From: Bacillus velezensis
GTDB lineage: Bacteria; Bacillota; Bacilli; Bacillales; Bacillaceae
Length of the DNA stretch: 64,000 nt
Direction: 5' to 3'
Assembly: GCF_001461825.1 (NCBI RefSeq)
Contig: NZ_LLZC01000012.1
Coordinates: forward strand, 372,001-436,000
In this document: piece after piece, positions 1 through 9,263 of the stretch
Layout: the number at the start of each line of letters is the position of its first letter
Position numbering within the stretch: the stretch's first letter is position 1
The notes under the pieces: model-generated
Database searches by the model: none
What the model was told of the DNA's origin: nothing
The model's input: the letters and a program-made list of their open reading frames with translations, nothing else
Position numbers and translations under genes: made by a program

Positions 1-1
1 A

Positions 2-3000
2 GAATACGGCCCGATCTTTCGTTTTGAATTTCCGAGCTCTGTCGGGGTCTTCGTATCAGGCCGCGAGCTCGCCGCAGAAGTCTGTGATGAAAAGCGATTT
101 GACAAAAATCTCAGCAAAGCTCTGCTGAAAGTCCGTGAATTTGGCGGTGACGGACTATTTACGAGCTGGACTCACGAAAAGAACTGGCAGAAAGCGCATC
201 GGATTTTATTGCCGAGCTTCAGCCAGAAGGCGATGAAAGGCTATCATTCAATGATGCTGGATATTGCCATGCAGCTCGTGCAGAAGTGGAGCAGATTAAA
301 TCCGAATGAAGAAATTGACGTCGCCGAAGATATGACGCGCCTGACGCTGGATACAATCGGCCTGTGCGGATTTCATTACCGCTTTAACAGCTTTTACCGC
401 GACACACAGCATTCTTTTATCACAAGTATGCTTCGTGCGCTGCAGGAGGCCATGCGCCAAGCGCAAAGACACAGCCTGCAGGACAAGCTGATGATCAAAA
501 CGAGACATCAGTTCCAGCAGGATATTGAAGAGATGAATTCGCTTGTAGACCGGATCATCGCTGAGCGGAGGGAAAATCCGGATGAAAATCTGTCTGACCT
601 TTTAGCATTGATGCTTGAAGCGAAAGACCCTGTAACGGGGGAAAGGCTGGATGATGAAAATATCCGTTATCAAATCATTACCTTTTTGATCGCGGGGCAT
701 GAAACCACAAGCGGGTTGCTTTCTTTTGCGATATATTGCCTGCTGAAAAATAAAGATAAATTGAAAAAAGCCGTTCAGGAAGCCGAGCGGGTGCTGACGG
801 GAGAGACACCTGAATATAAGCAGATTCAGCAGCTGACATATATCCGCATGGTGCTAAACGAGACTTTGCGGCTGTATCCGACTGCCCCGGCATTTTCTCT
901 GTACGCGAAGGAAGATACGGTTCTCGGCGGGAAATATCCGATTGCGAAGGGACAGCCGGTGACGATTCTGACTCCGCAGCTGCACCGGGATAAAAGTGCG
1001 TGGGGAGAAGATGCCGAGTCATTCCGCCCGGAAAGGTTCAGTGATCCCGCGGCCATTCCGGCAGATGCGTATAAGCCGTTCGGAAACGGACAGCGCGCAT
1101 GCATCGGGATGCAGTTTGCCCTGCAGGAAGCGACAATGGTGCTCGGCCTTGTCCTGAAACACTTTGAACTGATTGATCATACTGATTATGAGCTTACGAT
1201 TAAAGAAGCTCTAACCATTAAGCCCGGTGATTTTAAAATCCGTGTGAAAAACAAGGACGTGTCCAATCAGCAGTCCGCACAAAACCATAAAGCTGAAGGC
1301 AGCGGTCACAAAGAAGAAATGAAAGAAATCCCGTCCCACGGAACGCCGCTTCTCATTCTTTACGGATCAAATTTAGGAACTGCGGAAGGAATCGCGGAAG
1401 AGCTGGCTGATATCGGAAGAAGCAAAGGATTTTCAACTGAAACCGGACCGCTCGATGATTATGCCGGGAAACTGCCTGTAAAAGGCGCGGTCGTTATTGT
1501 TACGGCTTCTTATAACGGGGCGCCGCCTGATAATGCGGCGGGTTTTGTGAAATGGATGGAAACCCTTGAAGATCAGGAATTAAAGGGTGTTTCTTACGCC
1601 GTCTTCGGCTGCGGAGACCGCAACTGGGCCGCCACTTACCAGAGGATCCCCCGCCTGATAGACAAAGTGCTTGAAGAAAAAGGGGCAAAACGGCTGACCT
1701 CTATCGGGGAGGGCGACAATGCCGATGATTTTGAGTACAGTCAGGAAGCCTGGGAAGACTCATTCTGGAAGGACATCATGAAGGCTTTTCATATAGAGGC
1801 CGCTCCAAAACAGACAAACAAATCACAGTTATCAATCGAATACGTGAGTGAAGCAGCCGAGACGCCGATTGCCAAAACGTACAAAGCATTTGAGGCGGAG
1901 GTCATCACGAACAAAGAGCTTCATACCGAAAGCAGCAAGCGCTCAGTCCGGCATATTGAGCTGCGTCTCCCCGAAACAGAAACGTATCAGGAAGGAGATC
2001 ATCTCGGGGTGCTTCCGCAAAACAGCGGGGAACTGATCAGCCGTGTCATTCGCCGATTCGGTCTTGATCCGAACCAGCACTTTAAGATCAAGGGCCGGCA
2101 GCTGCCTCATCTGCCGATGGACCGGCCGGTTAATGCGCCGGAGCTTTTGGCGTCCTATGTAGAGCTGCAGGAGCCGGCAACGAGAGCCCAGCTTCGCGAA
2201 CTTGCCGCACATACCGTGTGCCCGCCGCACCAAAAAGAATTGGAGCATCTTTATTCTGATGATGCGGCATATAAAGAAAACGTGCTGAAAAAACGAATGA
2301 CCATGCTGGACCTGTTGGAAGATTATCCTGCATGTGAACTGCCGTTTGAGCGCTTTTTAGAACTTCTGCCATCCTTAAAGGCGCGCTATTATTCAATCTC
2401 AAGCTCACCGAAGGCAGCCAGCGGGGAGCTCAGTATCACGGTCGGCGTTGTGACGGCTCCGGCATGGAGCGGCCGTGGGGAATACCGGGGCGTGGCTTCG
2501 AACTATTTAGCCGGATTACAGAATGGCGATCCTGCCGTCTGTTTCATCCGCTCGCCGCAGTCGGGTTTCGCATTGCCTGAAAATCCGAAAACGCCTCTCA
2601 TTATGGTCGGAGCAGGCACAGGAATTGCGCCGTTCAGGGGATTTATCCAGGCGCGGGCTGCCGAAAAAATGTCCGGTAACAGCCTGGGCGAAGCTCATTT
2701 ATACTTCGGCTGCCGGCATCCTGAAGAAGACGATCTGTACAAAGATGAATTCGACGATGCGGAGAAAAACGGCCTTGTCACCGTGCATCGGGCGTATTCC
2801 AGATTAGATCAGGACTGTAAAGTTTACGTACAGGATGTCCTGCTTCGCGAGGCTGCACAAATTATTGCTCTCCTTGACCAAGGCGGCCATCTCTATATAT
2901 GCGGCGACGGAAGCAAAATGGCTCCGGCCGTAGAAAATGTACTGCTTCAGGCGTATGAAAAGGTGCATAACACTGATTCAAAAGTTTCCTTGAATTGGCT

Positions 3001-3055
3001 TGAACAGCTGCAGGCGGAAGGAAGATATGCGAAAGATGTTTGGGCAGGTATGTAA
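2..3055 (+). CDS. cypB: Bifunctional cytochrome P450/NADPH-P450 reductase, 5' end outside window
   Basis: Self-sufficient fatty-acid hydroxylase of the P450-BM3 (CYP102) type. The frame is open from base 2, so only about the first 45 codons are missing; the TTG near base 209 is internal. The heme domain shows the I-helix AGHETT motif near 695 and the cysteine ligand in [10 protein letters not shown] near base 1100. A linker leads to a flavodoxin domain ([11 protein letters not shown] near 1360) and an FAD/NADPH reductase (RYYSISSSP near 2387, [12 protein letters not shown] near 2610), ending in DVWAGM. Electrons pass from NADPH through FAD and FMN to heme within one soluble chain. B. subtilis has two such enzymes (CypB, CypD), so the symbol is the likely paralogue, not proven. 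Confidence 0.93.
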   Translation, partial: EYGPIFRFEFPSSVGVFVSGRELAAEVCDEKRFDKNLSKALLKVREFGGDGLFTSWTHEKNWQKAHRILLPSFSQKAMKGYHSMMLDIAMQLVQKWSRLNPNEEIDVAEDMTRLTLDTIGLCGFHYRFNSFYRDTQHSFITSMLRALQEAMRQAQRHSLQDKLMIKTRHQFQQDIEEMNSLVDRIIAERRENPDENLSDLLALMLEAKDPVTGERLDDENIRYQIITFLIAGHETTSGLLSFAIYCLLKNKDKLKKAVQEAERVLTGETPEYKQIQQLTYIRMVLNETLRLYPTAPAFSLYAKEDTVLGGKYPIAKGQPVTILTPQLHRDKSAWGEDAESFRPERFSDPAAIPADAYKPFGNGQRACIGMQFALQEATMVLGLVLKHFELIDHTDYELTIKEALTIKPGDFKIRVKNKDVSNQQSAQNHKAEGSGHKEEMKEIPSHGTPLLILYGSNLGTAEGIAEELADIGRSKGFSTETGPLDDYAGKLPVKGAVVIVTASYNGAPPDNAAGFVKWMETLEDQELKGVSYAVFGCGDRNWAATYQRIPRLIDKVLEEKGAKRLTSIGEGDNADDFEYSQEAWEDSFWKDIMKAFHIEAAPKQTNKSQLSIEYVSEAAETPIAKTYKAFEAEVITNKELHTESSKRSVRHIELRLPETETYQEGDHLGVLPQNSGELISRVIRRFGLDPNQHFKIKGRQLPHLPMDRPVNAPELLASYVELQEPATRAQLRELAAHTVCPPHQKELEHLYSDDAAYKENVLKKRMTMLDLLEDYPACELPFERFLELLPSLKARYYSISSSPKAASGELSITVGVVTAPAWSGRGEYRGVASNYLAGLQNGDPAVCFIRSPQSGFALPENPKTPLIMVGAGTGIAPFRGFIQARAAEKMSGNSLGEAHLYFGCRHPEEDDLYKDEFDDAEKNGLVTVHRAYSRLDQDCKVYVQDVLLREAAQIIALLDQGGHLYICGDGSKMAPAVENVLLQAYEKVHNTDSKVSLNWLEQLQAEGRYAKDVWAGM

Positions 3056-3098
3056 CAGAAGAGTGAGACAACTGAAGAATGTTTTTTAATTGAAGAAA

Positions 3099-3170
3099 GC
3101 CGGCACGATATTTGAAATCTACTGAATCAAAAGGAATAGTTATAGGGAGTATCGTGCCGGCCTTAACTTT
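3099..3170 (+). terminator. Long inverted repeat after cypB
   Basis: GCCGGCACGATA (3099-3110) and its exact complement TATCGTGCCGGC (3150-3161) flank a 39-nt loop between the convergent ends of cypB and the MFS gene. The following tract CTTAACTTT is poor in T. It could be a weak terminator, a 3' stabilising hairpin or a protein-binding site. Confidence 0.45.
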
Positions 3171-3204
3171 AGTATCGGACAAAAGACACAAATCTTTAAT
3201 GTTT

Positions 3205-4413
3205 TTATTGATTTACATGCAGGCGGCTATGTCCCTTTTTTCTGAATTCCGCCAGAAATAAAACCGGATAAGACACTAATAGCAAAACCGAAATAAATGA
3301 AATGATACCGATCCAATGAAAATGCGTCCAAAAGAAACCGCCGCAAGACCCTGCCACGCTTGAACCGATATAGTATGCAAGCAGATATAATGAAGAGGCT
3401 TGCGCGCGCTGATCACCGGCTGCGCGGCCGACCCAGGCGCTTGCGATCGAATGCGCGCCGAAAAAGCCGAAGGTAAAGACGGCAATCCCCGCGATTTTAA
3501 GCGCAAGCTGGGGCAAAAGTGTCACCGCTGCGCCGGCAAGCATAACAAAAATCGCAATCTTAATCATTTTTGCGCTTCCGAAAAGATCTGCTTTTTTCCC
3601 CATATAGACAGAGCTGAACGTTCCCGCGAGATAGACAATAAAAATAAAACCGATCACAGTCTGCGACAAATGATAAGGAGCCGCCATTAAATGAAAGCCG
3701 ATATAATTATATAATGTCACAAAACTCCCCATTAATATAAATCCCAGAGATATTAACAAAAGCAGCCGTTTGCGGTGCAGAACCGCTCCGTATTCCTTAC
3801 ATGCCGCTTTTACGCCCGCATGCCGCTGAGATGAATGGCGCGGAGCCGGAAGAAAACGCCAAAACAAATAGCTTAATACAATAGAAAGAATGCCGATGAT
3901 GGCAAGCGCCGGCCGCCAGCCGAATACATCGGTCAGAAGCCCCGTTAACAGCCTGCCGCTCATTCCCCCGATGCTTGTGCCGCTGATATACAAGCCCATC
4001 ATTTTCCCGAGGCCCTGCGGATCAAACTCCTCGCCTACATATGTCATAGCGACAGCCGGAACGCCTGCCAGGAAAATACCGAGCAGCGCCCTCATCGCCA
4101 AAAGCGCCGGAAAAGCCGGACTGAACGCTGTTAATAGACCTAAAACAGATGTAGCTGTTAACGACAGCACCATTAATTTTTTTCTGCCGAATCCGTCAGA
4201 CAACGAAGCGGCGGCCAATAATGAAAATGCCAAAACGGCTGTTGAGATGGATAAAGTTAAACTGGCAGCCGCAGCGGAAATATGAAACTCTTCCGAAAAC
4301 AAAGGCATAAGCGGCTGTGTCGTGTAAAGCGTGGCGAAGGTCACAAAGCCGCTGATAAACAGAGCCAAGCTGGCCTTTCTGTAAGCCTTTGTATGAGGCT
4401 GAATAAACGTCAT
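3205..4413 (-). CDS. yybF: MFS transporter, YybF/YnfM-like
   Basis: Twelve-helix major facilitator of 402 residues, probably a drug or metabolite exporter in the cytoplasmic membrane. The N-terminal half has the loop 2-3 signature (SLSDGFGRKKLM, around residue 75) and a proline/glycine-rich helix 5 typical of DHA1-type proton antiporters. The ATG at 4413 follows AGAGGG. It is divergent from a LysR gene across a gap of about 120 bp, the arrangement remembered for B. subtilis yybF/yybE; the symbol is by resemblance. Substrate unknown. Confidence 0.75.
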   Translation of the reverse strand: MTFIQPHTKAYRKASLALFISGFVTFATLYTTQPLMPLFSEEFHISAAAASLTLSISTAVLAFSLLAAASLSDGFGRKKLMVLSLTATSVLGLLTAFSPAFPALLAMRALLGIFLAGVPAVAMTYVGEEFDPQGLGKMMGLYISGTSIGGMSGRLLTGLLTDVFGWRPALAIIGILSIVLSYLFWRFLPAPRHSSQRHAGVKAACKEYGAVLHRKRLLLLISLGFILMGSFVTLYNYIGFHLMAAPYHLSQTVIGFIFIVYLAGTFSSVYMGKKADLFGSAKMIKIAIFVMLAGAAVTLLPQLALKIAGIAVFTFGFFGAHSIASAWVGRAAGDQRAQASSLYLLAYYIGSSVAGSCGGFFWTHFHWIGIISFISVLLLVSYPVLFLAEFRKKGHSRLHVNQ

Positions 4414-4537
4414 GAATGTCCCTCTTTTCTCACTGTTGGTTATATATGTATCGTACGCTTTTCATTTCAATGTGTCTAATTTATAATAACTATAGAATTA
4501 ATGCGTGAAGGTTATGAAGAAAGGGGAGAAGGAGAAA

Positions 4538-5422
4538 ATGGAGCTTCATCAAATTGACAACTTCATTGCGGCGGCAACTCATCAGCATTTCACAAATGCG
4601 GCAAAAGAAAGAATGATTTCTCAGCCGGCATTAAGCCGATCGATTATCAGGCTCGAAGAAGAATTAGGCGCGCCGTTATTTTACAGAGAGACAAAAGCAG
4701 TCCGGCTGACAAGGCACGGAGAGCAGTTCTTAATAAAAGCAAAACAAGCGAGACGAGCTTTAAATGAAGGCGTTGAACAAGTGAAAAAGAATATGAGCCT
4801 GGAACACGGCGAAATATCTGTATCTTTTCTTCATACGCTCGGGCTGCGTTTAATGCCTCAGCTGATTGCCGAATTTAAAAAGCTATACCCAAACGTGACC
4901 TTCCGGCTTTATCAAGGCGCAAATGAAACGCTTCGCAAAATGGTGGAAACGGGAGATGCGGATATCTGTCTCAGCTCCCCGCCGCTTCCCAGCGAGCTTT
5001 TACAATGGACAGTGCTGGAGAAAGAACCTCTTTATGCGGTGCTACCTGAGAACCACCCGCTTGCAGGAAATAAAAGCATTCAAATGAAAGAGATGCAGGA
5101 CGAGGATTTTGTCGGATTTAAACCGGGATACGGACTGAGGTATATGTTTGATCTGATGTGCCGGGATTTGAATATACACCCGCATCTCGCATTTGAAGGA
5201 GAGGAAGTGTCAACCATATTAGGGCTGACCGCCGCGGGTCTGGGGGCTGCAGTGCTGCCGAAAACCGCGGAGCATTCATACTTTCCGGTCGTTTTTCTTC
5301 CGGTTGCAGATTACCAATGCGAACGCACCATAGCGTTAGCCCAGCTGAAAAACCATGCTCTCTCTCCCGCTGCTGAGCGTTTTAAACAGTTTGCACTTGA
5401 GTATTACAAAGCACGCAACTGA
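4538..5422 (+). CDS. yybE: LysR-family transcriptional regulator, YybE-like
   Basis: LysR-type regulator of 294 residues: N-terminal winged helix (MELHQIDNFIAAATHQHFTNAA, with SQPALSRSI as recognition helix) and a periplasmic-binding-protein-like co-inducer domain from about residue 90. The ATG at 4538 is chosen because GGAGAAGGAG lies just upstream; earlier ATGs at 4505 and 4514 lack a good ribosome site and would add a lysine-rich extension. Its divergent placement suggests it controls the MFS gene and itself. The effector is unknown. Confidence 0.8.
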   Translation: MELHQIDNFIAAATHQHFTNAAKERMISQPALSRSIIRLEEELGAPLFYRETKAVRLTRHGEQFLIKAKQARRALNEGVEQVKKNMSLEHGEISVSFLHTLGLRLMPQLIAEFKKLYPNVTFRLYQGANETLRKMVETGDADICLSSPPLPSELLQWTVLEKEPLYAVLPENHPLAGNKSIQMKEMQDEDFVGFKPGYGLRYMFDLMCRDLNIHPHLAFEGEEVSTILGLTAAGLGAAVLPKTAEHSYFPVVFLPVADYQCERTIALAQLKNHALSPAAERFKQFALEYYKARN

Positions 5423-5489
5423 GCGGTCATTTTATTAAAATCGAAGTTGAAAATAAAGCAGATAGAAATACAGAAAACGGAGGAAAACC

Positions 5490-5972
5490 ATGGCGAAAAA
5501 AACAGTGAAAACAAATGCTGTCCGTATCATTGAGCAACAAAACATTCCCTATGAGCTATTAGGTTACAAAACAGAAGGGGGACAGCCCGCAGACGGTCTT
5601 TCCGTTTCACAAAAAATCGGATACGCTGCCGAATATGTTTATAAAACCTTAGTGGCATCTGCAGGAACTGATCGTTATTACGTCTTTGCCGTTCCCGTTG
5701 CAAAAGAACTGAATCTGAAAAAGGCTGCGAAGGCGGCAGGTGAGAAGAAAATAGAAATGATTGCCATGAAGGACCTTTTAGGAGTGACCGGCTATATGCG
5801 CGGCGGCTGCTCTCCGATCGGCATGAAAAAAAGGTTTCCGACTTTTATTGATAGATCCGCTGAAACACTGGAGTTTATGATCGTCAGTGCGGGGAAAATC
5901 GGAATGCAGCTGAAAGCAGCGCCTCAAGATTTAGCCGAAGCAAGCGGGGCGGTATTTACAGACATTGTATAA
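5490..5972 (+). CDS. YbaK/EbsC-family Cys-tRNA(Pro) deacylase
   Basis: 160-residue YbaK-type trans-editing protein. Members hydrolyse Cys-tRNA(Pro) made in error by prolyl-tRNA synthetase. Visible family features are the N-terminal [17 protein letters not shown], the conserved lysine segment YVYKTLVA and the [10 protein letters not shown] motif near residue 108. The ATG at 5490 follows GGAGG. It resembles B. subtilis YwhH but the context differs. It stands between a LysR gene and a hydrolase gene, possibly co-transcribed with the latter (46 bp gap). Confidence 0.82.
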   Translation: MAKKTVKTNAVRIIEQQNIPYELLGYKTEGGQPADGLSVSQKIGYAAEYVYKTLVASAGTDRYYVFAVPVAKELNLKKAAKAAGEKKIEMIAMKDLLGVTGYMRGGCSPIGMKKRFPTFIDRSAETLEFMIVSAGKIGMQLKAAPQDLAEASGAVFTDIV

Positions 5973-6018
5973 ATGTCCGATGAATCTAATGGAATACACG
6001 TGTCAAGGGAGAATGATA

Positions 6019-6936
6019 ATGAAAAAAAGATATGAAAACTTGAATGGCGTGAAGAATGAACATGGATTCAGGGACATGTTGAAATGGATGAAAGAACGAA
6101 GAGAGAAAAGTAAAGACTTAAGCGAGAACATTCCGAAAGCGGTCACTAGGGATGTCCGTGATGTTGCCGTCAATCGGACGGAAACCGCCATAACATGGAT
6201 CGGCCATTCTTCATTTCTGATCCAAATACAGGGGCTTAACATAATGACCGACCCTGTATGGGCGCGGCGGATGGGTTTTCAAAAACGGCTGACAGAGCCG
6301 GGATATGAATTGAGCGAACTGCCCGACATTGATGCCGTGCTCATTTCACATGGGCATTATGACCATCTTGATTTTCCGAGTATAAAAAAACTGAGAGGAA
6401 ACCCGGATTTTTACGTGCCTGCGGGACTGAAAAAGCTGTTCAACAAAAAAGGCCGCAAAAAGGTCCATGAAATGAATTGGTGGGATCGTTTTGAGATGCG
6501 GGGGGTGAATATATCATTTGTTCCGGCCCAGCACTGGACACGGAGAACGCTTTGGGATACCGATACCTCTCATTGGGGAGGCTGGGTCATAGAAAGCGAA
6601 AACGGCGAGTCCATTTATTTTGCAGGAGATACAGGCTATTTTGAAGGCTTTAAAGAAATCGGAGAGAGGTTTCGTATTAAGGCGGCTCTGATGCCGATCG
6701 GAGCATACGAACCGGAATGGTTTATGCAAGTGTCACATATCAATCCGGAAGACGCCGTGAAAGCGTTTTTGGAGCTGAAGGCTGACAGCTTCATTCCCAT
6801 GCATTACGGGGCATTCCGGCTTGCTGATGATACAGGCCCGGAAGCATTAAGCAGACTGCACGGCGAGTGGGACCGGCTTGCATTACCTCCTGAAAACCTG
6901 AAAGCATTAGCGCTTGGCGAAACATTTTGGCTGTAA
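6019..6936 (+). CDS. Metallo-beta-lactamase-fold hydrolase, UlaG/NAPE-PLD-like
   Basis: 305-residue MBL-fold enzyme. The metal site HGHYDH is at about residues 112-117, with later ligands in FAGDTGYF and the C-terminal HYGAFRL. The conserved WIGHSSFLIQ and DPVW segments match the family containing NAPE-hydrolysing phospholipase D and UlaG lactonase. The substrate cannot be read from sequence. ATG 6019 is preferred over 6013 because AAGGGAGA ends at 6012. A terminator follows. Confidence 0.78.
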   Translation: MKKRYENLNGVKNEHGFRDMLKWMKERREKSKDLSENIPKAVTRDVRDVAVNRTETAITWIGHSSFLIQIQGLNIMTDPVWARRMGFQKRLTEPGYELSELPDIDAVLISHGHYDHLDFPSIKKLRGNPDFYVPAGLKKLFNKKGRKKVHEMNWWDRFEMRGVNISFVPAQHWTRRTLWDTDTSHWGGWVIESENGESIYFAGDTGYFEGFKEIGERFRIKAALMPIGAYEPEWFMQVSHINPEDAVKAFLELKADSFIPMHYGAFRLADDTGPEALSRLHGEWDRLALPPENLKALALGETFWL

Positions 6937-6955
6937 CAGCAGGTTTTCGCTGCCG

Positions 6956-6990
6956 ACACCAATCGTTTAAAAACGGTTGGTGTTTTATTG
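6956..6990 (+). terminator. Rho-independent terminator after MBL hydrolase
   Basis: ACACCAATCGTTT pairs with AACGGTTGGTGTTTT around a short A loop, followed by TTATT. Confidence 0.8.
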
Positions 6991-7021
6991 TCATGTGAAT
7001 AGCTCTGTATAAAACATGATT

Positions 7022-7045
7022 TTTCCGGAACCTGCGGTAAAAAAC
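7022..7045 (+). promoter_or_regulatory. Putative ManR operator upstream of manR
   Basis: TTTCCGGAAC followed by GGTAAAAAA; nearly the same element lies upstream of manP (9165). Both begin 49 bp before a TATAAA hexamer (7071 here) and neither promoter has a good -35 box, as expected for promoters activated by an upstream-bound ManR. Confidence 0.72.
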
Positions 7046-7070
7046 AAAACTTTTTACTCTTTTGTTTCAC

Positions 7071-7091
7071 TATAAAATGAAAACGGTTTCG
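7071..7091 (+). promoter_or_regulatory. manR -10 region and catabolite-responsive element
   Basis: TATAAA (7071-7076) is the likely -10. TGAAAACGGTTTCG (7078-7091) fits the cre consensus TGWAANCGNTNWCA at all but the last base and would overlap the start site, so CcpA could block manR when glucose is present. Known biology: B. subtilis manR is under carbon catabolite control. Confidence 0.72.
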
Positions 7092-7158
7092 TATGTGCAG
7101 TATATTTAACCTATCACAATTGCTTCAGCAGAAATGGACAGGAAGGATAGAAAAACAG

Positions 7159-9111
7159 ATGAAATACATGAATTCAAGGCAGAAAAAGATTTTGTATCTG
7201 TTGTTATCTGAACCTGATGACTACTTAGTTGTGCAAGATTTCGCAGACAGGGTCCGCTGTTCTGAAAAAACGATCAGGAATGATTTGAAAACGATTGAAG
7301 ATTTCCTGAATGAACATGCTCAAGCTCAGCTGATCCGCAAACCGGGATTAGGCATCTATTTACATATATCTGAACAGGAAAGGTCACGGTTAAGCCGGCA
7401 AATTTATAATGAGCACTTTACATGCAGGCACAAGACCGATGAAGAAAGAATACTTCACATCGCTTATGATTTATTAATGAATTCAAAGCCCGTTTCCGCA
7501 AAAGAAATTGCCGCACAGCATTTTGTAAACAGAGCTTCCATTAAAAAGGATGTAAGTGCGGTTGAAGAGTGGCTGAAGCGATTTGATCTCACGCTGGTAT
7601 CTAAACAGCGGCTCGGCTTAAAGATTGAAGGGGACGAAAAAAACAAAAGAAAAGCATTGGCGCGAATTTCAGATTTGATTGATAATGCGGAATTTACAAG
7701 CCAATTTATAAAAAGTAAGTTTTTAAGTCATGAAGCGGACTTTGTGAGAAAAGAAATCAAGTTATTACAAAAAAACCATTCTATCTATTTTACGGATGAA
7801 ACATTTGAAAGTTTGCTGCTGCATACATTGCTGACGATCCGCCGTATCAAAATGAAACAGCCGGTCGCCATTTCTGCAAGACAGCTGGAGGCGGTAAAAA
7901 AGAAGAAAGAATATGAATGGACACTGGCTTGTTTAAAACGGCTTGAGCCGGTATTTGCCATCCGGTTTCCTGAGGAAGAAGCCGTCTATTTAACTTTACA
8001 TATAATAGGCGGGAAAGTCCGCTATCCATCGCAGCAAGAAAAGAAGCTTGATCTTGAAGATTCTGAGCTTTCCAAAGTCGTCAGGCATTTGATCAACTGT
8101 GTTTCAGAACTGCAAATGCTGGATTTTCATAAAGACCAGGAACTGATCAACGGATTGAACATTCATCTCGATCCGGTGTTGAAGCGGCTGAGCTATGATC
8201 TCTCTGTTTCAAACCCCATGCTTCACGACATCAAAAAAATGTACCCTTATTTGTTTCATCTTATCATTGACGTTTTAGAAGACATCAATCAAACATTTGA
8301 TCTCTGTATTCCTGAAGAAGAGGCAGCCTATTTGACGCTGCATTTTCAGGCAGCGATCGAACGGCTGCGCCGAAGCAGTCATAACCCTAAAAGGACGATC
8401 ATCGTCTGCCATATGGGCATTGGCATGTCGCAATTGCTGCGGACTAAAATTGAACGCAAATTTCATCACATTACGGTAAAAGACTGTATCGCAAAAGCGG
8501 AGCTGAAAGAGTATATCAAAAAGCATAAAGATATAGATTTCGTCATTTCTACGATAGGGCTTGGAAATGTAACGATCCCTCATATTGTCGTATCACCGCT
8601 TTTGGAGTCTGCTGATGAAAAGAAGCTCAGCGCATTTATGCAACAGCTTGATACATCACATCGCCGGGAGCAAAAAACGTTTAAAATGCTGAACGACACG
8701 ACTCCGTTTCTCGTTTTTTTACAGCAAGAGACAGAGCACCGTTATCAGGTCATTGAAAAGCTGGCGCAGGCTTTGTATGAAAAAGGCTATGTAGAAAAAG
8801 AGTATGGCATTCATGCAGTAATGAGAGAAAAAATGTCGGCGACAAATATCGGGGCGGGTATTGCTATCCCTCACGCGAACTCTAAATATATCAAACAATC
8901 AGCCATTGCAATCGCCACCTTAAAAGAGCCGATTGAGTGGGGGACGGAAAAGGTGTCGCTCGTTTTTATGCTTGCCGTCAAACACAAAGATCAAAACAAG
9001 GTAAAGCAATTATTCAGTGAGCTTTCCTATCTTAGTGAGCAGCCGGCATTTATTCAAAAACTGACGGAAGAAAAAAATGTAATGACGTTTTTATCGTATT
9101 TAAACTATTAA
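7159..9111 (+). CDS. manR: Mannose operon activator ManR (PRD/PTS regulator)
   Basis: 650-residue DNA-binding activator of mannose uptake. Order: N-terminal helix-turn-helix domains (CSEKTIRNDLKTIEDFL near residue 37), two PTS regulation domains (about 180-400), an EIIB-Gat-like domain with the cysteine in VCHMGIGMSQ (Cys417) and a C-terminal EIIA domain with the histidine in AIPHAN (His572). These residues correspond to the phosphorylated Cys and His described for B. subtilis ManR. ATG 7159 is preferred; AGGAAGGA lies upstream, and a longer reading from 7093 would begin inside the cre/start region. Separated from manP by a terminator and its own promoter. Confidence 0.95.
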   Translation: MKYMNSRQKKILYLLLSEPDDYLVVQDFADRVRCSEKTIRNDLKTIEDFLNEHAQAQLIRKPGLGIYLHISEQERSRLSRQIYNEHFTCRHKTDEERILHIAYDLLMNSKPVSAKEIAAQHFVNRASIKKDVSAVEEWLKRFDLTLVSKQRLGLKIEGDEKNKRKALARISDLIDNAEFTSQFIKSKFLSHEADFVRKEIKLLQKNHSIYFTDETFESLLLHTLLTIRRIKMKQPVAISARQLEAVKKKKEYEWTLACLKRLEPVFAIRFPEEEAVYLTLHIIGGKVRYPSQQEKKLDLEDSELSKVVRHLINCVSELQMLDFHKDQELINGLNIHLDPVLKRLSYDLSVSNPMLHDIKKMYPYLFHLIIDVLEDINQTFDLCIPEEEAAYLTLHFQAAIERLRRSSHNPKRTIIVCHMGIGMSQLLRTKIERKFHHITVKDCIAKAELKEYIKKHKDIDFVISTIGLGNVTIPHIVVSPLLESADEKKLSAFMQQLDTSHRREQKTFKMLNDTTPFLVFLQQETEHRYQVIEKLAQALYEKGYVEKEYGIHAVMREKMSATNIGAGIAIPHANSKYIKQSAIAIATLKEPIEWGTEKVSLVFMLAVKHKDQNKVKQLFSELSYLSEQPAFIQKLTEEKNVMTFLSYLNY

Positions 9112-9112
9112 A

Positions 9113-9139
9113 AGCAGGGAATGGCTCCCTGCTTTTTTT
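9113..9139 (+). terminator. manR terminator
   Basis: AGCAGGGA and TCCCTGCT form an 8-bp stem with a 5-nt loop followed by seven T residues. Confidence 0.88.
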
Positions 9140-9164
9140 CTGTTTATAGGGAAAAATGCCGTTA

Positions 9165-9219
9165 TTTCCGGAACTTATGGTAAAAAAACGCGCTTATCAC
9201 AGGCTGATTTCAGTATAAA
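9165..9219 (+). promoter_or_regulatory. manP promoter with ManR operator
   Basis: TTTCCGGAAC...GGTAAAAAA (9165-9188) repeats the manR upstream element. TATAAA at 9214-9219 is the -10, and the -35 position reads CGCTTA, far from consensus. Operator-to--10 spacing equals that at manR (49 bp). I saw no convincing cre here. Confidence 0.72.
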
Positions 9220-9263
9220 GTTGAGACAAGATCTTGAAATTCAGACTGCAAAGGAGGATTTAT

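Noticed and set aside
3890..4285. 131-codon frame opposite the MFS gene
   Set aside because: Antisense shadow; the MFS frame has clear family motifs.
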